Shown: piece by piece, positions 1 through 9,447 of the stretch
How the letters are laid out: every line of letters begins with the position of its first letter
Numbering within the stretch: position 1 is the first letter of the stretch
From: Castellaniella sp.
GTDB lineage: Bacteria > Pseudomonadota > Gammaproteobacteria > Burkholderiales > Burkholderiaceae_B
Assembly (NCBI GenBank): GCA_019104865.1
Contig: JAHRWZ010000004.1
Coordinates: 1 to 57,622, forward strand
Length of the DNA stretch: 57,622 bases
Reading direction: 5' to 3'
Program-made: the position numbers and the translations under genes
Notes under the pieces: model-generated
What the model was told of the DNA's origin: nothing
Database searches by the model: none
Seen by the model: only the letters and a program-made list of their open reading frames with translations

Positions 1-830
1 ACGCGCGGGCTCATCCACAGAACCAGTTCTTCGGACAGACGCGAAATGTGCGTCATGATCAGCGCGGCTGCGGCGCAGAATTCGATGGCGAAATCCCGGT
101 CGGAGACAGCGTCCAGGGAATTGCGGCAGACCTCGTCGAAACCCAGCGTTTGGGCGACGCGTTCGCGGTCGATGGGGTAGCTGGTTCCCGCCAACGCGGC
201 GGCGCCAAGCGGCAGGCGGTTGGTGCGGCGGCGGCAGTCGGCCAGACGCTCGGCGTCGCGGCCGAACATTTCGGCGTAGGCCAGCAGGTGGTGGCCGAAG
301 GTGACGGGTTGGGCCACCTGCAGGTGGGTGAACCCCGGCAGGATGGTGTCGGCGTGTGCCAAGGCCAGTGTGGCCAGGCGGCTGCGCAACTGGCCCAGCA
401 GTTCGGTCGCCAGATCGATCTCGTGACGCAGCCACAGGCGGATGTCGGTGGCGACCTGGTCGTTGCGCGAACGGCCGGTGTGCAGGCGTTTGCCCGCGTC
501 GCCGATCAGTTCCACGAGGCGCTTTTCGATGTTCAGATGGACGTCTTCCAGGTCCAGCGACCAGGTGAACTGGCCGTCGCGGATTTCCTGGAGGATCTGC
601 GCCATGCCGCGCTGAATGTCGGCCAGATCGGTGGTGCCGATGACGCCGACGGCCGCCAGCATGTCGGCGTGCGCCAGGGAACCCTGGATGTCGAAGGTGG
701 CCAGGCGCTGGTCGAAGCCGACGGATGCCGTGTAGCGCTTGACCAGTTCGGAGACCGGTTCAGAGAAGCGGGCCGACCAGGCCTGGGATTTGTTGTCGAA
801 CTGATTATGTGTGGACGGAGTATCGGACAT
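1..830 (-). CDS. argH: Argininosuccinate lyase, N-terminal part (gene runs off the left edge)
   Basis: Cleaves argininosuccinate to arginine and fumarate, the last step of arginine synthesis; cytoplasmic homotetramer. The reverse-strand frame begins [18 protein letters not shown] and stays open for 276 codons to the window edge. It shows family blocks in order: the TGRSRNDQ block at residues 118-125 and [10 protein letters not shown] with His169, the conserved active-site histidine region. The flexible signature loop GSSxMPxKxNP would lie just past the edge, so the C-terminal 40 percent is missing only because the window ends. The start is the ATG at 830, the only one before the upstream spacer. 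It is divergent from glnB, with an 84-bp spacer. Confidence 0.95.
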   Translation of the reverse strand, partial: MSDTPSTHNQFDNKSQAWSARFSEPVSELVKRYTASVGFDQRLATFDIQGSLAHADMLAAVGVIGTTDLADIQRGMAQILQEIRDGQFTWSLDLEDVHLNIEKRLVELIGDAGKRLHTGRSRNDQVATDIRLWLRHEIDLATELLGQLRSRLATLALAHADTILPGFTHLQVAQPVTFGHHLLAYAEMFGRDAERLADCRRRTNRLPLGAAALAGTSYPIDRERVAQTLGFDEVCRNSLDAVSDRDFAIEFCAAAALIMTHISRLSEELVLWMSPR

Positions 831-851
831 GATGTCTGGATTATAGAGTGA

Positions 852-1253
<402 letters not shown>

Positions 1254-1386
1254 CGTCAGGCCGGCCTGCCGGCGTCCAATTCCATCACGCCCGCGGTGTG
1301 GGTTCCGATAGGCGGGCTCATGGGGGCGATACGATGGCGGGTGGTACGGATGCGGCCATGGGGCTCACGCTACAATGCGCACCATC

Positions 1387-2118
1387 ATGGAACCTGTCCG
1401 AATTTCGAAATTGATGGCCCAACGCGGCCTGTGCTCCCGTCGCGAGGCCGATGCCTACATCGAGCGAGGTTGGGTCCGGGTCGATGGCCGGGTTGTGAGC
1501 GAGCTCGGCACGAAGGCACTGCCGTCGGCCCGTATCACCCTCGAGCGCCAGGCTGCCCGTCGCCAGACCGACAAGGTCACCATCATCCTGAACAAGCCCG
1601 TCGGTTATGTCTCGCATCAGTCCGATCAGGGATACCGCCTGGCCGCGTCCCTGATCCGCGCCGACACGCTGTTTCATGCGGGGCAGAGCAGGCGCGCCTT
1701 TGATCCGTCCCATGTGCGGGGGCTGGCACCCGCCGGCCGTCTGGACATCGACTCGCAGGGCCTGCTGGTGCTGACCCAAGACGGCCGGATCGCCCGCCAG
1801 CTGATTGGCGACGACTCGTCGATCGAGAAGGAATATCTGGTGCGGGTGACCGGGCGCCTGTCGGCGGGCGGCCTGGCGCTGTTGAATCACGGCCTGACCC
1901 TCGATGGGCAGGCGCTGCGCCCCGCCAAGGTCAACTGGCAGAATGACGATCAGCTGCACTTTATCCTGCGCGAAGGCCGCAAACGGCAGATTCGCCGCAT
2001 GTGTGAGCAGGTCGGCCTGAAGGTCGTCGGCCTGAAGCGGGTGCGTATGGGGCAGGTCGTGCTGGGCGATCTGCCGGTTGGGCAATGGCGTTATTTGCGC
2101 GAGGGCGAGCGCTTCTGA
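1387..2118 (+). CDS. rluF: RNA pseudouridine synthase, RsuA/RluB/E/F family, RluF-like
   Basis: Isomerises a uridine in 23S rRNA to pseudouridine. From ATG 1387 the 243-residue protein has an N-terminal S4 RNA-binding domain ([17 protein letters not shown], residues 6-22), the catalytic block [10 protein letters not shown] with Asp120, and the C-terminal GRKRQIRRM block (197-205). The tail PVGQWRYL matches the RluF/RluE type better than RsuA or RluB. About 20 extra residues (roughly 94-115) sit just before the catalytic block. An in-frame ATG at 1375 overlaps a possible -10 (TACAAT, 1371-1376), so 1387 is preferred. The 3' end overlaps the convergent rlmJ gene by 28 bp. The precise target uridine is an inference. 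Confidence 0.82.
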   Translation: MEPVRISKLMAQRGLCSRREADAYIERGWVRVDGRVVSELGTKALPSARITLERQAARRQTDKVTIILNKPVGYVSHQSDQGYRLAASLIRADTLFHAGQSRRAFDPSHVRGLAPAGRLDIDSQGLLVLTQDGRIARQLIGDDSSIEKEYLVRVTGRLSAGGLALLNHGLTLDGQALRPAKVNWQNDDQLHFILREGRKRQIRRMCEQVGLKVVGLKRVRMGQVVLGDLPVGQWRYLREGERF

Positions 2119-3071
2119 GCGTTCCGGGCCGGACGCTGCCGGGGACCCGGATCAGCCGGCTCGCGGGTGACCACCTGGTGGGGGATGGCCTCGTGCGGGC
2201 CTTCGGCAACCGCGGCTCGTGCCGCGCTCGTGTCCAGGCTGAAGCGCGCATGATCATCTTGCGCCAGCACGGTGCGCAGCCAGGGTAGGGCGGTGCGCAG
2301 CTCGGCTTCCAGCGTCCAGGGCGGATTCACGATGAACATGCCGCTGCCATGCATGCCCACGCCGTCGGCTGACGGCTTGCACACCGTCAGGGACGCATTC
2401 AACCAATCCACGGGCAGCCGTTCCAGGGCACGAACCATTTCGTGTGCCTGGGTGCGCTGCACCAGCGGATACCAGATGACGAAACAGCCCTGGGCAAAGC
2501 GCTGCAGGCCGTCGCGCAGTGCCTGCAGCACGTGACGGTAGTCCTGTTTGTCTTCGTATGAAGGGTCGATCAGGATGAGTCCACGCCGCGGAGGCGGCGG
2601 CAGCAGGCGCTTCAGGCCCGCAAAGCCGTCCTCGCGGGCCACCGCGACCTGGCGGCGCGAGGCACGGACTTCGTGCCTGAGGGTGTCTTCCAGAACCTGG
2701 CCCTCGGTCGGGTGCAGTTCGAACAGCCGCAAGCGGTCCTGGGGACGCATGGCATGCAGCGCCAGGCAGGGCGAGCCGGGATAACGGTTGGCCACGCCAT
2801 CGGGGTTGAAATCCTGGATGGCGCGCAGATATCGTGCCACCAGTTCCGGCGGCTGCGGTGCACCCAGCAGGCGGTCCAGCCCTTCGGTGACCTCGCCGCT
2901 CTGGCCCGCCCAGTCGCCGTCCAGCGCATACAGGCCGGCGCCGGCATGCGTGTCGATGACCCAGTAAGGCGTATCCTTATGGTTGAAATAATCCAGGACC
3001 TGCACCAGGATCGCGTGCTTGAGCACGTCGGCGTGGTTGCCGGCGTGGAATGCGTGTCGGTAGCTAAACAT
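2091..3071 (-). CDS. rlmJ: 23S rRNA (adenine2030-N6)-methyltransferase
   Basis: SAM-dependent methylation of A2030 of 23S rRNA. The N-terminus [19 protein letters not shown] is the RlmJ hallmark, followed by the [14 protein letters not shown] site near residues 38-48. The catalytic tetrad reads DPSYE where E. coli has DPPYE. At 326 residues it is about 45 longer than E. coli RlmJ; the excess is a basic, low-complexity tail ending [15 protein letters not shown]. That tail is the part encoded opposite the end of the rluF-like gene, so two rRNA-modification genes converge and share 28 bp. ugpQ lies 9 bp upstream on the same strand, probably co-transcribed. Confidence 0.9.
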   Translation of the reverse strand: MFSYRHAFHAGNHADVLKHAILVQVLDYFNHKDTPYWVIDTHAGAGLYALDGDWAGQSGEVTEGLDRLLGAPQPPELVARYLRAIQDFNPDGVANRYPGSPCLALHAMRPQDRLRLFELHPTEGQVLEDTLRHEVRASRRQVAVAREDGFAGLKRLLPPPPRRGLILIDPSYEDKQDYRHVLQALRDGLQRFAQGCFVIWYPLVQRTQAHEMVRALERLPVDWLNASLTVCKPSADGVGMHGSGMFIVNPPWTLEAELRTALPWLRTVLAQDDHARFSLDTSAARAAVAEGPHEAIPHQVVTREPADPGPRQRPARNAQKRSPSRK

Positions 3072-3080
3072 CGGGTCAGT

Positions 3081-3848
3081 TTACCGGTCTTGGCCGGTTG
3101 TTTGTGGCCGGACCAGGTCCAGCGCATCGGTGAACACGGCATGGCAGCCCCATGCCAGCAGCTCGCGCGCGCGGTCCGGGTCGTTGACGGTCCAGACCGC
3201 CAGGGTCGCGCCCTGATCCAGGATGTCGCGCACGACGGCTTCATCGGCGTGCCGGGTATCGATGTTCAGCCCGATGCAGCCCAGCCCGATCTGCCGGGCG
3301 CGCCAGTCGGCGGGCACCGGCCCTTCGATGAGCAGTGCGCGGGGCAGATCGGGGACGGCCGTACGGGCGGCCTCCAGCGAGGTCTCCGAAAACGAGGACA
3401 GCAGCGGCGGTAGAGCGGCCTGGGCCCACAGGCTGGCGGCAGCCTGCGCGACGGCCGTGCCGGTCTGGGTTTCGTGACCGGTTGACGGCTTGATTTCGAT
3501 GTTGCTGTGCATGCCGCGCGCCAGGGTGTAGCGGGCGATCGACAGCAGGGTTGGAGCGGGTTCGCCGGCAAAATCCGGGCCGTGCCAACTGCCGAAATCG
3601 GATCCGGCCAGTGTCTTCCAGTCCAGCCGCGCAGCCAGGCCTTGGCCGTCTGACGTGCGGTCGATGCTGTCATCGTGCAGCAGGAAGGGGACCCCGTCCT
3701 GGCTGAGCTTGACGTCGTATTCCGCCATCCGGAAGCCACGGGCCACGCCAGTGCGCATGGCGGCCAGGGTGTTTTCGGGGGCGAGCCGGCCACCGCCGCG
3801 GTGGGCGATGTAGGCGGGCCAGGGCCACGCGGTATGGGAAGTGGGCAT
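3081..3848 (-). CDS. ugpQ: Glycerophosphodiester phosphodiesterase
   Basis: Hydrolyses glycerophosphodiesters to glycerol-3-phosphate and the alcohol. The 255-residue protein has no signal peptide, fitting the cytosolic UgpQ type. Visible active-site residues are His16-Arg17 (AHRGGG), Glu43 and Asp45 (AEYDVKLSQDG) and His58 (FLLHDD). C-terminal NIEIKP and VWTVND blocks are typical of the GDPD barrel. The start is ATG 3848; a TTG at 3869 would add seven residues, and neither has a clear ribosome site. It is followed after 9 bp by rlmJ. The matching transporter ugpBAEC lies 49 kb away, whereas in E. coli ugpQ is the last gene of that operon. Confidence 0.88.
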   Translation of the reverse strand: MPTSHTAWPWPAYIAHRGGGRLAPENTLAAMRTGVARGFRMAEYDVKLSQDGVPFLLHDDSIDRTSDGQGLAARLDWKTLAGSDFGSWHGPDFAGEPAPTLLSIARYTLARGMHSNIEIKPSTGHETQTGTAVAQAAASLWAQAALPPLLSSFSETSLEAARTAVPDLPRALLIEGPVPADWRARQIGLGCIGLNIDTRHADEAVVRDILDQGATLAVWTVNDPDRARELLAWGCHAVFTDALDLVRPQTTGQDR

Positions 3849-4131
3849 GATGGGGGCGCTGTCAGGCAATGAAAATACAGTTTGGCCATTTTAGCGGGTT
3901 GCCCGGACGCCGGACGGGCTGATCCGCGTGCGCGACGGCGGTCGCCTCCGGCGGCGGGATCCCGGCATCGGAGCCCTTGAGACGCTGGGGCACGGCCTTG
4001 GCGTCACGGTGTTAAACTGCGATGCATTTCCGGCCGTCGGTTCGGTCAGCCAGCCTGGGCGACAATGTTCGCCTTTTTTGTTTCGGATCGCCCCGACTGC
4101 CTGTCGGTCATCCTCAGCGGGACCTTAGCCC
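3849..4131. other. Intergenic spacer between divergent ugpQ and ppiD
   Basis: No coding frame or tRNA is seen. Just before ppiD there is a weak hairpin, GGCGA...TCGCC around 4059-4074, followed by six T residues. It resembles a poor intrinsic terminator or leader hairpin, although no plus-strand gene lies upstream for it to end. Promoters for both flanking genes must be here, but I see no convincing -35/-10 pair. Confidence 0.4.
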
Positions 4132-6087
4132 ATGTTCGATTTCATTCGTACGCACCAGCGCCTGATGCAGCTGGTCCTTCTGATCCTGGTGGTGCCGTCG
4201 TTCGTGTTTCTGGGAATCAGCGGCTATTCCGTCGTGACGGCCGATCCGGCGGTCGCCAAGGTCGGCAAACTGACCGTCACCCAACAGGAATTCACGCAGG
4301 CGCAGCGCAATCAGCTGCAGCAGATGCAGGAAAGCAGCCAGGGGCGCTTCGACCCGGCGCTGCTGGACAACCCGCAGGCCCGCCAGGTCCTGATGGATCA
4401 GTTGATCGATCGGAAGGTTCAGGTCGCGGTTGCGACCCAGGATCATTTCAGCGTGTCGGACAATACATTGCGCCACGCAATCGCGGTCATGCCGCAGCTG
4501 CAGGTGGATGGGCAGTTTTCCTCGGACCGCTATCACGAGGTGCTGGCGTCGGTCGGTATGACGCCCCGGGATTTCGAGGCCGGACAGCGGGCCGAACTGG
4601 CACTGAATACGGTACTGGGGCCGGTGCGGGATACGGCGACGCTGCCGCAGCCGGTGCTCGACAGCCTGAAACGCGCCCTCACCGAGGAACGGATCGTGCG
4701 CCTGCGGGTGTTCCAGGCTGACGACTACCGCAAGGGCGTCACTATCAGTGCGGATGACATCAAGGCCTGGTACGAGGCCCACCAAGACGCGCTGCGCCTG
4801 CCCGAGCAGGTGTCCGCCGACTATCTGGTGCTCGACGAGGCGGCAGCGGTCGCCAGCGTGCCGGCGATCAGCGAGGCGCAGCTGAAGGACTATTACGAGC
4901 AGAACAAGGCCCGATATGTGATTCCAGCTCGGGTCAACGTCAGCCACATCCTGGTGAAACTGCCTGCCGGGGCGTCGGACGAGGTCGCCAAGGCGGCGCT
5001 CGCCACCGCCCAGGACATCGCTCGCCGGGCGCGAGCCGAGCCCGCCCAGTTTGCCGGATTGGCGCGCAAGGAATCCCAGGACGCCGGCACCGCGCGCGAG
5101 GGGGGGGTGTTGGGCTGGATCCAGCGCGGCACCTTGCCGCTGGATATGGAGCAGGCCGTCTTCGCCTTGAAGCAGGGCGGGATCTCGGACCCGGTCAAGG
5201 GGCCGGACGGCTACCATATCTTCATGGCCAATGAAGTGCAGCCTGAAAAGGGCGAGACCTTCGACCAGGCGCGCGCCAAGGTCGAGACCGAGGTTCGCCG
5301 CCAGGTGGCCGCTGACCGCTTTGCCGATATGGCCACAAAACTGACCAGCCTGGTCTACGACAATCCGTCCAGTCTGGACCCTGCCGCCAAGGATCTCGGC
5401 CTGCAGGTCGGCCAGGCCCAGGGCATTGCCAGGGATCGCCTGCTCACCACCGACGAAGTCGGTCCCAAGGCGGCGGCCGCCTCGAAGGATGCCGCCATTC
5501 TGGGGGATGCGCGGGTGCGCCAGGCGCTCTTCAGCACCCAGGTGCTGACCGACAAGCAGAACTCGGGCGTGATCGAGATTTCACCGGATACGATGGTCGT
5601 GGTGCGAGTCGGCGAGGTGACGCCTGCGCACGTCCCTGCGCTGGACAAGGTTCAGGCGCATATCCGCGCCCAACTGGAAAACGAACGTGCGCAGGCCGCC
5701 GCCGTCACCGAGGGCGAAAAGGTCCTCGCCGAGCTGCGGAAGAAGTCCTCTTCAGACAGCTTCCAGGCCCCGGTCACGCTAAGCCGGCTGGATCCGGCCG
5801 GTCTGAACAAAGTGGTGCTGGACGCGGCCTTTGCCGTGCCGCACCAAAGCCTGCCCGCCTATGGCGGTGTGTCCCTGCCGAAGGCCTACGCCATCGTGCA
5901 GGTGGATCAGGTGAAGGCTGGCACGACCGACAAACCGGCCCTGGACGGACTGGGTACTCAATTGTCCCAGCTCTGGGGCGGCGCCGAGGAAAAGGCCGTC
6001 ATGGCCGATCTGCGCAAGACCCTGGGCGTGAAGATCACGGCCGAGGGCCATAAATTGATCGAGCGCGGGGAAGGCGGCTCGAACTGA
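4132..6087 (+). CDS. ppiD: Membrane-anchored periplasmic foldase, SurA/PpiD family peptidyl-prolyl isomerase
   Basis: Helps fold outer-membrane and periplasmic proteins near the Sec translocon. The 651-residue protein starts MFDFIRTHQRLMQL, with one membrane segment at about residues 11-35 (LVLLILVVPSFVFLGI) and the rest periplasmic. A SurA-type N-terminal chaperone domain covers about 40-230. A parvulin rotamase domain spans about 265-365 (VNVSHILVKLP ... GGVLGWIQRGTLP ... GPDGYHIFM). A second, degenerate C-terminal region follows. The length fits PpiD (about 620-650). It is monocistronic, with a hairpin 19 bp after the stop. Confidence 0.92.
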   Translation: MFDFIRTHQRLMQLVLLILVVPSFVFLGISGYSVVTADPAVAKVGKLTVTQQEFTQAQRNQLQQMQESSQGRFDPALLDNPQARQVLMDQLIDRKVQVAVATQDHFSVSDNTLRHAIAVMPQLQVDGQFSSDRYHEVLASVGMTPRDFEAGQRAELALNTVLGPVRDTATLPQPVLDSLKRALTEERIVRLRVFQADDYRKGVTISADDIKAWYEAHQDALRLPEQVSADYLVLDEAAAVASVPAISEAQLKDYYEQNKARYVIPARVNVSHILVKLPAGASDEVAKAALATAQDIARRARAEPAQFAGLARKESQDAGTAREGGVLGWIQRGTLPLDMEQAVFALKQGGISDPVKGPDGYHIFMANEVQPEKGETFDQARAKVETEVRRQVAADRFADMATKLTSLVYDNPSSLDPAAKDLGLQVGQAQGIARDRLLTTDEVGPKAAAASKDAAILGDARVRQALFSTQVLTDKQNSGVIEISPDTMVVVRVGEVTPAHVPALDKVQAHIRAQLENERAQAAAVTEGEKVLAELRKKSSSDSFQAPVTLSRLDPAGLNKVVLDAAFAVPHQSLPAYGGVSLPKAYAIVQVDQVKAGTTDKPALDGLGTQLSQLWGGAEEKAVMADLRKTLGVKITAEGHKLIERGEGGSN

Positions 6088-6105
6088 TTCAAATACCGCC
6101 ATACG

Positions 6106-6145
6106 ATGCCAGCGCCTGTTGATTGATTGAAACGGACGCTGGCAT
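6106..6145. repeat. Long imperfect inverted repeat (stem-loop) downstream of ppiD
   Basis: The arms ATGCCAGCG (6106-6114) and CGCTGGCAT (6137-6145) are perfect. After one mismatch the stem continues for five more pairs (CTGTT with AACGG, one of them G-U), leaving a 10-nt loop GATTGATTGA. It lies 19 bp after the ppiD stop, but no T-run follows on either strand. It may be a 3'-end stabiliser, a Rho-linked end or an operator rather than a classical terminator. Confidence 0.6.
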
Positions 6146-6311
6146 GTGAAAATGGTCGGCGTATGATTTGCTGGATGTCGTCGTTAATAGCCCTTGCCTG
6201 GAGCTTGACAGTGATGGACAAGAATCCCGCATACGGAAACGAAACTCCGCTCGTCAGTCTGGCTGCGCATGCGTGGCCTGCTGCCGTCTAAAAGACGTCC
6301 ACCGCGCCGCC

Positions 6312-6992
6312 ATGCCTCCCATCCCCCACGCCCATGCCATAGTCCTGATACTGGATCTCGGCGGTACGTTCGTGTTCGCCGTCAGCGGCGCCATGGTCGC
6401 CGTCAGGCGTCGCCTGGATATCCTGGGGATGCTGGTTCTCGCGTTTGTCACGGGCAATGTCGGCGGCATGACGCGGGACCTGTTGATCGGCGCTGTGCCG
6501 CCGGCGGCGATCGAAAACTGGACATATCTGGTGGTTTCGGTTGTGGCGGGCCTGATCACGTTCCTCTGGTATCCGGTCACGGATCGGCTTCGTTATCACA
6601 TGCTGTGGTTCGACGCGATCGGTCTGGCTTTCTTCGCCGTGTCCGGCACCGAGAAGGCGCTGGTCTATGGCATCAATCCTGCCATGGCGGCCATCCTTGG
6701 CATGCTGACGGGGGTGGGTGGCGGAATGTTGCGGGACATTCTCGTTACAGAAATCCCCGTTGTCTTGCGAGCGGATCTTTATGCCCTGGCGGCGCTGGCC
6801 GGGGGCGCCGTCGTGGTGGGCGGGCATTTGTTGCACGTCTCGCCGGTGATTTCGACACTGGCCGGCGGGGTTCTTTGTTTTTTACTGCGCTTCATGGCCA
6901 TACGCCGTGGCTGGCATCTTCCGGAGGCAAGGCTTCCGACTCCGCCGGGTGGGTCGGGATCCGGCCGTGATCATGATGATGAGGTGCATTGA
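6312..6992 (+). CDS. TRIC-family cation channel (YicG/YadS type, formerly UPF0126)
   Basis: Inner-membrane protein of 226 residues with about seven hydrophobic segments and two tandem TRIC repeats. Each repeat has a glycine-rich block: TGNVGGMTRDLLIG in the first half and TGVGGGMLRDILV in the second. Bacterial TRICs form trimeric monovalent-cation channels; the physiological role is unsettled. The frame is open from 6168, but the first 48 codons look non-coding and the product begins naturally at MPPIPHAHAIVLILDLGG, so ATG 6312 is chosen. No close neighbour is co-oriented. The 3' end faces spoT across the hairpin repeat. Confidence 0.88.
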   Translation: MPPIPHAHAIVLILDLGGTFVFAVSGAMVAVRRRLDILGMLVLAFVTGNVGGMTRDLLIGAVPPAAIENWTYLVVSVVAGLITFLWYPVTDRLRYHMLWFDAIGLAFFAVSGTEKALVYGINPAMAAILGMLTGVGGGMLRDILVTEIPVVLRADLYALAALAGGAVVVGGHLLHVSPVISTLAGGVLCFLLRFMAIRRGWHLPEARLPTPPGGSGSGRDHDDEVH

Positions 6993-6993
6993 A

Positions 6994-7153
6994 AGTTTGC
7001 GGCATCCCTCCACCTCGCGGCTTGCAAGCCGCTCGGATTCGACAGGCTGATCACAGCCCGCAGGGGCTGTTCTTAGTTTGCGGCATCTCCCCACGTCATG
7101 GCCTGCAGGCCACTCCGATGATTCCGGCACGAAACAGCCCGCAGGGGCTGTTT
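6994..7153. repeat. Two tandem intergenic repeat units, each with two hairpins
   Basis: Two related units of about 81 bp begin AGTTTGCGGCATC at 6994 and 7075. Each first carries a self-complementary block: GCGGCTTGCAAGCCGC at 7017-7032 in unit 1 and TGGCCTGCAGGCCA at 7099-7112 in unit 2. The two blocks differ, yet each is perfectly palindromic. Each unit then has the shared hairpin ACAGCCC-GCAG-GGGCTGT (7053-7070, and 7134-7151 extended to 7132-7153). The compensated differences point to selection for RNA or DNA structure. The block sits between two convergent genes. Confidence 0.75.
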
Positions 7154-7169
7154 CATGTCCGGAATCATC
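7117..7169. terminator. Compound bidirectional hairpin between TRIC gene and spoT
   Basis: An inner stem of 9 bp, AAACAGCCC (7132-7140) with GGGCTGTTT (7145-7153), lies inside an outer 11-bp perfect inverted repeat, GATGATTCCGG (7117-7127) with CCGGAATCATC (7159-7169). The outer right arm overlaps the spoT stop codon. It probably ends transcription from both convergent genes. T-runs are only three residues long, so terminator function is inferred. Confidence 0.6.
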
Positions 7170-9429
7170 CCTTTACTCGGACGATTTTTTGGACTTGGGG
7201 GACGTGCCGGATGGCGCGGATGACCTGAGCGAGGTGCTTGCGGCTGTCCACCTGGACGGTCAGGTGCAACAGGGCGGTGGCGGCGGCCTCGTCGGGCATG
7301 GTGAGCTGGATGATGTTCGAGTCGGCTTCGGTGACTTCGGCGGCCAGGCGGCCCAGCACGCCGCGTTCGTTCAGGACCGTGATGTCCAGGCGGGTGGTCA
7401 GGTGGCGTGCCGTTTTGGCATCCCAGACGACGGGAATCCAGCGTTCGGGTTCCTTGGCCTGCTGACGCAGCGCCACGGGGCAGTCGGCCATGTGGACCAC
7501 CAGGCCGTGCCCCAGACGGATGCCGCCGATGATGGCGTCCCCAGGCAGCGGGCCGCAGCAGTGCGCCAACTGGACCGCCTGGCCCTCGTTGCCGTGGATG
7601 ACGATGGGGGCGCTGGTCACCGAATTGAATTCATCCACCGCCATGGCGGTGGTTTCCAGCATGGCATTTTCGGGGGCGAAGCGCCGGGCGACGACGGCGG
7701 CAAGACGTTTTCCCAAGCCGATGTCGGCCAGGATTTCGGTGCGCGAGGCGCCGCCCGAGCCTTTGGCCAGGCGATCCCATTGCGGGTCGTCGTCCTTGGG
7801 ATAGGTGATGCCCAACTGGTCGAAGGCCTGGTTCAGCAGGCGGCGGCCGAAGGCGATCGATTCTTCGTAGCGCTCGGTGCGCAGGTAGTGGCGGATTTCC
7901 GAGCGCGCCCGGCCGGTGCGCACGTAGTTCAGCCACTGGGCGCTGGGGCGCGAAGCCGAGGACGTCATGATTTCCACGGCATCCCCGCTGTGCAGTTCGG
8001 TGCGCAGGGGTGAAAAGTCGCCATTGATCTTGCAGGCGACCGCATGGTTGCCCACGTCGGTGTGGATGGCGTAGGCAAAATCCACCGGGGTGGCACCCCG
8101 GGGCAGGGACAGGATTTTGCCCTGTGGCGTGAACACATACACCGCGTCGGGGAACAGGTCGACCTTGACGTGTTCCAGGAACTCGCCGGAATCCCCCGTC
8201 TGACTCTGGATGTCCAGCAGCGATTGCAACCACTGGTGAGTTCGTTTCTGCAGGTCGTTGAGCGAAGTGCCCTGTTCCTTGTAGAGCCAGTGAGAAGCCA
8301 CGCCTTCTTCGGCGACGTGATCCATGTCGCGGGTGCGGAACTGGAATTCAATCGGCGTGCCGTAAGGGCCGATGAGGGTCGTGTGCAGGGACTGGTAGCC
8401 GTTGACCTTCGGGATGGCGATGTAGTCCTTGAATTTGCCCGGGACCGGACGGTACAGCTGATGCAGCGTCCCCATGGCCAGATAGCATTCCGGCAGGGTG
8501 TGGACGATCACCCTGAAACCGTAGATGTCGAGTACGTCGGAGAACGACTTTTTCTGCTCGACCATCTTTTTATAGATGCCGTACAGGGATTTCTCGCGGC
8601 CGTTGACCTCGGCATCCAGTCCGGCCGCCGGCAGCGCTGCGCGTACGGTCTCGGCGATCTTCGAGATGACCTCTCGGCGGTTCCCGCGCGCCGCCATCAT
8701 GGCCTTGTGCAGGACGTCGTAGCGGTTTGGGTAGATGGCCTTGAAGCAGCGATCCTGCAGTTCGCGAAACAACGCGTTCAGACCCAGGCGATGGGCAATC
8801 GGTGTGTAGATATCGAGGGTTTCGCGGGCGACCCTGCGGCGCTTTTCGGGGGCAACAGCGTCCAGAGTCCGCATGTTGTGCAGCCGGTCGGCGATCTTGA
8901 TCAGGATGACGCGAACATCGCGCGCCATCGCCAGCAGCATCTTGCGAAAGGATTCCGCCTGCTGTTCGGCCTTTGTCGCGTATTCCAGGCGTTCCAGTTT
9001 GGTCAGGCCGTCGACGATGTCGGCGACTTCGCCGCCAAATTTTTCGGCCAGTTCCTGCTTGGATATTCCCTGATCCTCGATCACGTCGTGCAACAAGGCT
9101 GCCATCAGCGAGTCGGCATCGAGTTTCCAGCCGGCGCAGATTTCAGTGACGGCGATCGGGTGCGAAATATAAGGTTCGCCGCTTTCGCGGAATTGCCCCA
9201 GGTGGGCATTGTCGGCAAAGCGGTAGGCCTCGCGGACCCGTTCGATGTCGCGAGGCGACAGATAGCCCGCGATGATCTGCTGCAGTCCTGCCAGCGATGC
9301 GATCGGACTGGGGGCGGAGACGGGCAGCGCGGCGGGGGCGTTGGGCGGTGTGCGCCGGCGCAGTCGGGGGCCTTTGCGCAGAACCGCCAGCAGTCCGGAG
9401 GATGCGCCGCGAAAGCCTGAAAACGCCAT
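7165..9429 (-). CDS. spoT: Bifunctional (p)ppGpp synthetase/hydrolase
   Basis: Makes and degrades the stringent-response alarmone. The 754-residue protein has an N-terminal HD hydrolase domain with an intact catalytic pair in LLHDVIEDQG (about residues 113-122), which marks SpoT/Rel rather than RelA. The synthetase domain is at about 260-380 (GREKSLYGIYKKM, DIYGFRVIV), a TGS domain at about 425-490 (VFTPQGKILSLPRGATPVDFAYA), and a C-terminal ACT domain (LDITVLNERGVLGRLAAEV). It is the last gene of an operon, 18 bp after rpoZ, the gmk-rpoZ-spoT order common in proteobacteria. The frame has about 35 basic residues ahead of conserved sequence. Confidence 0.95.
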   Translation of the reverse strand: MAFSGFRGASSGLLAVLRKGPRLRRRTPPNAPAALPVSAPSPIASLAGLQQIIAGYLSPRDIERVREAYRFADNAHLGQFRESGEPYISHPIAVTEICAGWKLDADSLMAALLHDVIEDQGISKQELAEKFGGEVADIVDGLTKLERLEYATKAEQQAESFRKMLLAMARDVRVILIKIADRLHNMRTLDAVAPEKRRRVARETLDIYTPIAHRLGLNALFRELQDRCFKAIYPNRYDVLHKAMMAARGNRREVISKIAETVRAALPAAGLDAEVNGREKSLYGIYKKMVEQKKSFSDVLDIYGFRVIVHTLPECYLAMGTLHQLYRPVPGKFKDYIAIPKVNGYQSLHTTLIGPYGTPIEFQFRTRDMDHVAEEGVASHWLYKEQGTSLNDLQKRTHQWLQSLLDIQSQTGDSGEFLEHVKVDLFPDAVYVFTPQGKILSLPRGATPVDFAYAIHTDVGNHAVACKINGDFSPLRTELHSGDAVEIMTSSASRPSAQWLNYVRTGRARSEIRHYLRTERYEESIAFGRRLLNQAFDQLGITYPKDDDPQWDRLAKGSGGASRTEILADIGLGKRLAAVVARRFAPENAMLETTAMAVDEFNSVTSAPIVIHGNEGQAVQLAHCCGPLPGDAIIGGIRLGHGLVVHMADCPVALRQQAKEPERWIPVVWDAKTARHLTTRLDITVLNERGVLGRLAAEVTEADSNIIQLTMPDEAAATALLHLTVQVDSRKHLAQVIRAIRHVPQVQKIVRVKG

Positions 9430-9447
9430 GAGGCCCCCGGGTGTCGA

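Noticed and set aside
48..851. 267-codon plus-strand frame at the left edge
   Set aside because: Mirror of argH, which has clear lyase signatures on the other strand.
1254..1386. Terminator after glnB at the CAGGCCGGCCTG palindrome (about 1257)
   Set aside because: A short palindrome with almost no loop and no T-run; not convincing.
4055..4085. Intrinsic terminator upstream of ppiD
   Set aside because: Stem of only five pairs and no upstream plus-strand gene; recorded only as a weak hairpin in the spacer.
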